Shown: positions 61,985 to 64,000 of the stretch, piece after piece
How the letters are laid out: every line of letters begins with the position of its first letter
Position numbering within the stretch: the stretch's first letter is position 1
NCBI RefSeq assembly: GCF_013267595.1
Contig: NZ_CP054010.1
Span: 682,001 to 746,000, forward strand
Reading direction: 5' to 3'
Length of the DNA: 64,000 nt
Source of the DNA: Prevotella melaninogenica
GTDB lineage: Bacteria; Bacteroidota; Bacteroidia; Bacteroidales; Bacteroidaceae
Notes under the pieces: generated by a model
The model's input: only the letters and a program-made list of their open reading frames with translations
What the model was told of the DNA's origin: nothing
The model's database searches: none
Position numbers and translations under genes: made by a program

Positions 61985-62046
61985 CTTGCACCGTCTGCAA
62001 GACGGATTGCATAGTGTGCAAACATTTGCATGTGGCGGGTTGCACT
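61985..62046. promoter_or_regulatory. TTGCA-rich stretch before the broken HTH gene
   Basis: Within 62 bp there are about six TTGCA or TGCAA motifs, plus a CCGTC-TGCAA-GACGG hairpin. Together with the palindrome at 61823-61874 this could be the binding region of the element's own regulator. Confidence 0.45.
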
Positions 62047-62075
62047 TATAACGGCGCTTTAGTAACTTTATAAGT

Positions 62076-62414
62076 ATGAAAAAGTTATTGGAAATGCTGA
62101 AGTCAGCAAGAGTGAAAAATGGTTATTCGCAGGAGTATCTATCTATTATTCTGAAAGTTAGCTCGAGTTGGATCTCGCGCTGGGGAAGGAAAGACAGCAA
62201 TGACCCTTGAACAAATTCTGACGTACACTTCTAAAGTGGGCATCCAGTCTACCAAATATTCGAGTTTCTTGCACGTAATGGGCAGCCCAGTCCTTTACCT
62301 ATAGCAGAAATTCATCTGGAGGTTTTTACTGAGGAAGCATTCAGAAGACTTTCACTGTTTATCAGTGAACTTGGAATAGAACATGTAACAATTAAAACCA
62401 AACGGTTACGCTAA
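62076..62414 (+). pseudogene. Broken XRE-type HTH regulator of the mobile element
   Basis: From ATG 62076 the frame reads MKKLLEMLKSARVKNGYSQE, a helix-turn-helix start, then breaks near 62182 (GGGG; one G too many) and again near 62244 (CC; one C too few). Removing and adding those bases gives a continuous protein of about 113 residues through ISRWEGKTAMTLEQIL, IPVYQIFEFLARNGQP and IKTKRLR, ending TAA 62412-62414. The next gene's ATG overlaps this stop (TAATG), as expected for an operon. The gene is dead unless the indels are sequencing errors. Confidence 0.75.
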
Positions 62415-62794
62415 TGGAAATAATCGCAGTGGAGAGCCAGGCTTATCAGGATTTGATAGACAGGCTCAATAGAATTGAGCAGTATGTTGAACGCACCTCC
62501 CGTCTTATTCAAGACATTGACGACGAGCTGGAGATGACAACCAAAGACCTTATCGGGACTCTGAATGTTTCAGAGTCCACACTTTACCGCTGGCGCAAGA
62601 AACAGTTGGTACGGTATCGCTACACGAAGGGTGGCGATGTACGATACTTCTTCAAGTCTATCGTGATAGCCACGAAGTGTAACCGGCTCCGCGTATCAGG
62701 TATGAGAAACGATGAGATTCTTGGTCGGCTCAACCGTTTCAAGGACAATCTCATCATGAGTTCATGTATTAATCCTAAAAACCGACAACTATGA
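62414..62794 (+). CDS. HTH DNA-binding protein of a Bacteroidota conjugative-type element
   Basis: A 126-residue protein: coiled start (MEIIAVESQAYQDLIDRLNR), then a MerR/excisionase-like HTH (TKDLIGTLNVSESTLYRWRKKQLVRYRY, wing GGDVRYF). Proteins of this type are found next to the primase genes of Bacteroidota integrative elements, where they may regulate excision. The frame is intact. It overlaps the upstream stop (TAATG) and the downstream ATG (62791) by 4 bp, so it belongs to one operon. Confidence 0.8.
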   Translation: MEIIAVESQAYQDLIDRLNRIEQYVERTSRLIQDIDDELEMTTKDLIGTLNVSESTLYRWRKKQLVRYRYTKGGDVRYFFKSIVIATKCNRLRVSGMRNDEILGRLNRFKDNLIMSSCINPKNRQL

Positions 62795-64000
62795 TAGAAA
62801 AGGAACAGATTCTTTTACTTACACAAGGAGGTTTGAATGTGTTTTCCCATTTCCTTGGTTTTGAGGTGAACCTTCATCGCAACTTCCGCAGTCCTTTCTA
62901 TGATGACAAGCGGGCTTCATGCCACATCTTTTATGACAGGAAGAGTTCATCCTATAAGTTCTATGATCATGGTGATACCACCTATTCAGGGGACTGTTTC
63001 TGGTTTGTGGCAACCCTACCTGGCTTAAATCTGAAAACTGATTTTCCAGAAGTCTTGAAAACCATCGTCCAAGAACTGGAACTGTATTCTTTGTGTGAGG
63101 ATGAGAAGCACGGCAAGCGTGTTGCATTGGCTAATAAAAGCCCTATCATTTCCAGTCCTAAGGCTGATATAACAAAAATGCGGAAGAACGCCCATACAGT
63201 TTCGTGATACAGCCATTTGACGATGGCCTGCTGAACTATTGGGCGCATTACGGCATCCATGAGGATACACTCCGACGCTTTCGGGTACATAGTCTTAAAC
63301 GCTATGAAAGTGTATCTGCTGAAGGTAAGAAATTTGAACTTTATGGATCACCTACGGAAGCTATGTTTGCCTATATCGGAAACGGGTATGTAAAGATATG
63401 CCGACCTCACAGTCCAAAAATCCGCTTTCTTTATGGTTTATGGTGGACGGATGCCTGCCACGTATTGCTTCGGAATGGAGCAGATTCCTGCCAAAGGAGA
63501 TATGCTTTTCATAACAGGTGGGGAAAAGGATATCCTCTCGTTGTATGCACACGGCTTCAATGCGATTTGCTTCAACAGTGAAACCGCACAGATACCGACA
63601 AGTATCATTGAGAGCCTTCAGCTTCGTTTTAGGCATATAATACTCTTATATGATGCGGATGAAACAGGTGTACGGGAGGCACATAAACAGTCTGAACATC
63701 TGGTGGAATACAAGGTCTTGAACCTTTCACTTCCGCTCTGTGGCACGAAGTCCGAAAAAGACATTTCTGATTTCTTTGCCTTGGGTAATGGGGCAAAGGA
63801 ACTGAAAGAGCTGCTTGCCAAGATGTTCTCAGATCTATATAGTCAAACCATGATGATGTTACGTTCCTGTGAGATTGATTATGAGAATCCACCAGACATT
63901 TCCAAATCGGTTGTGGCTGTGAATGGTGTTCCACTAGGAACGCAGGACAATCTGTTCTGCATTACCAGAGGTGAAGGTACGAGCAAGAGCAACTATGTGG
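62791..64000 (+). pseudogene. Frame-broken element primase/helicase with Toprim domain (runs off the window)
   Basis: Three pieces in different frames make one protein. Piece 1 (62791 to about 63174) is a primase-like N-terminus, FYDDKRASCHIFYDRKSSS. One A missing from an A-run (63174-63178) shifts to piece 2 (KNAEERPYSF, IQPFDDGLLNYW, to about 63436). A tandem 7-bp duplication TTTATGG (63430-63443) shifts to piece 3, which reads GGRMPATYCFGMEQIPAKGD, Toprim motifs TGGEKD and LLYDADETG, and an ATP-loop-like TRGEGTSKSNYV at the edge. Without these two changes a single frame runs to the end of the window. The P-loop Gly before Lys is Ser. The gene is probably inactive. Confidence 0.8.
63430..63443 (+). 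repeat. Exact 7-bp tandem duplication TTTATGG
   Basis: TTTATGGTTTATGG; deleting one copy restores the reading frame and the conserved FLYGGRMPATYC sequence. Confidence 0.85.

Noticed and set aside
63204..63581. Separate 125-codon gene starting GTG 63204
   Set aside because: It is the middle part of the broken primase; the family sequence continues upstream through KNAEERPYSF after restoring one A, and downstream after removing one TTTATGG.

Overview
The window looks like chromosomal DNA of a Bacteroidota bacterium, most likely an oral-type Prevotella or close relative. The evidence is SusC/SusD outer-membrane pairs, a FeoA-FeoB fusion, the type IX secretion (T9SS) protein PorQ with several proteins carrying T9SS-like C-terminal domains, a one-piece hybrid two-component regulator, and the Bacteroidota promoter form (-7 box TAnnTTTG, sometimes with a TTTG/TTGC-like -33 box 19-20 bp upstream) ahead of most genes. 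The genus is an inference from protein style, not from a database match. No rRNA or tRNA gene was recognised.

Layout. 1-3632 (minus): a SusC-type TonB-dependent transporter followed by the first 56 codons of its SusD lipoprotein. 4841-6541 (minus): an AspT/YidE-type transporter. 7071-14877 (minus): three large surface or secreted proteins, an LRR protein, a subtilisin-like protease and a repetitive beta-rich protein, each ending in a T9SS-like sorting domain. 16194-20510: mnmA, a YitT membrane protein, a sodium:amino-acid symporter and DoxX. 21839-29563: feoAB, porQ, tonB, a polyprenyl synthase, tatD and cmk. 30558-38099: a GH25 lysozyme, two zinc-ribbon membrane proteins, small secreted proteins, an OhrR-like MarR regulator, a MaoC hydratase and a lipoprotein. 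38713-43513: a second SusC/SusD pair. 44329-51129: a hybrid sensor/AraC regulator facing a small protein, an OmpA-like protein and a coiled-coil lipoprotein. 51649-52998: an HxlR/cupin/HxlR module. 53163-61097: a large GH2 beta-galactosidase, a YiiX-like hydrolase, nrdG and rmuC. 61583-64000: the left end of an integrated mobile element, with a candidate attachment site, a TTGCA-rich palindromic region and replication/regulatory genes broken by four small indels.

The intergenic DNA is the most unusual part. Gaps of 0.3-1.3 kb hold at least eight families of short dispersed repeats. The most striking is a ~105-bp element built of five ~20-24-bp units that begin AAAAGG or similar. It occurs seven times, roughly every 6-9 kb with one gap of about twice that, and in six cases it follows a gene's 3' end in that gene's own direction. 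A second notable signal is a promoter module shared by the first susC and the T9SS-cargo operon: a 35-bp identical block at exactly the same distance (83 bp) from matching -33/-7 boxes, which suggests the two loci are controlled together.

Functionally the window is a cell-surface region: polymer uptake (two Sus pairs, TonB, beta-galactosidase), secretion of surface proteins (PorQ plus cargo), iron uptake (FeoAB), envelope proteins, and scattered housekeeping genes (mnmA, cmk, ispA/B-type synthase, tatD, rmuC, nrdG).
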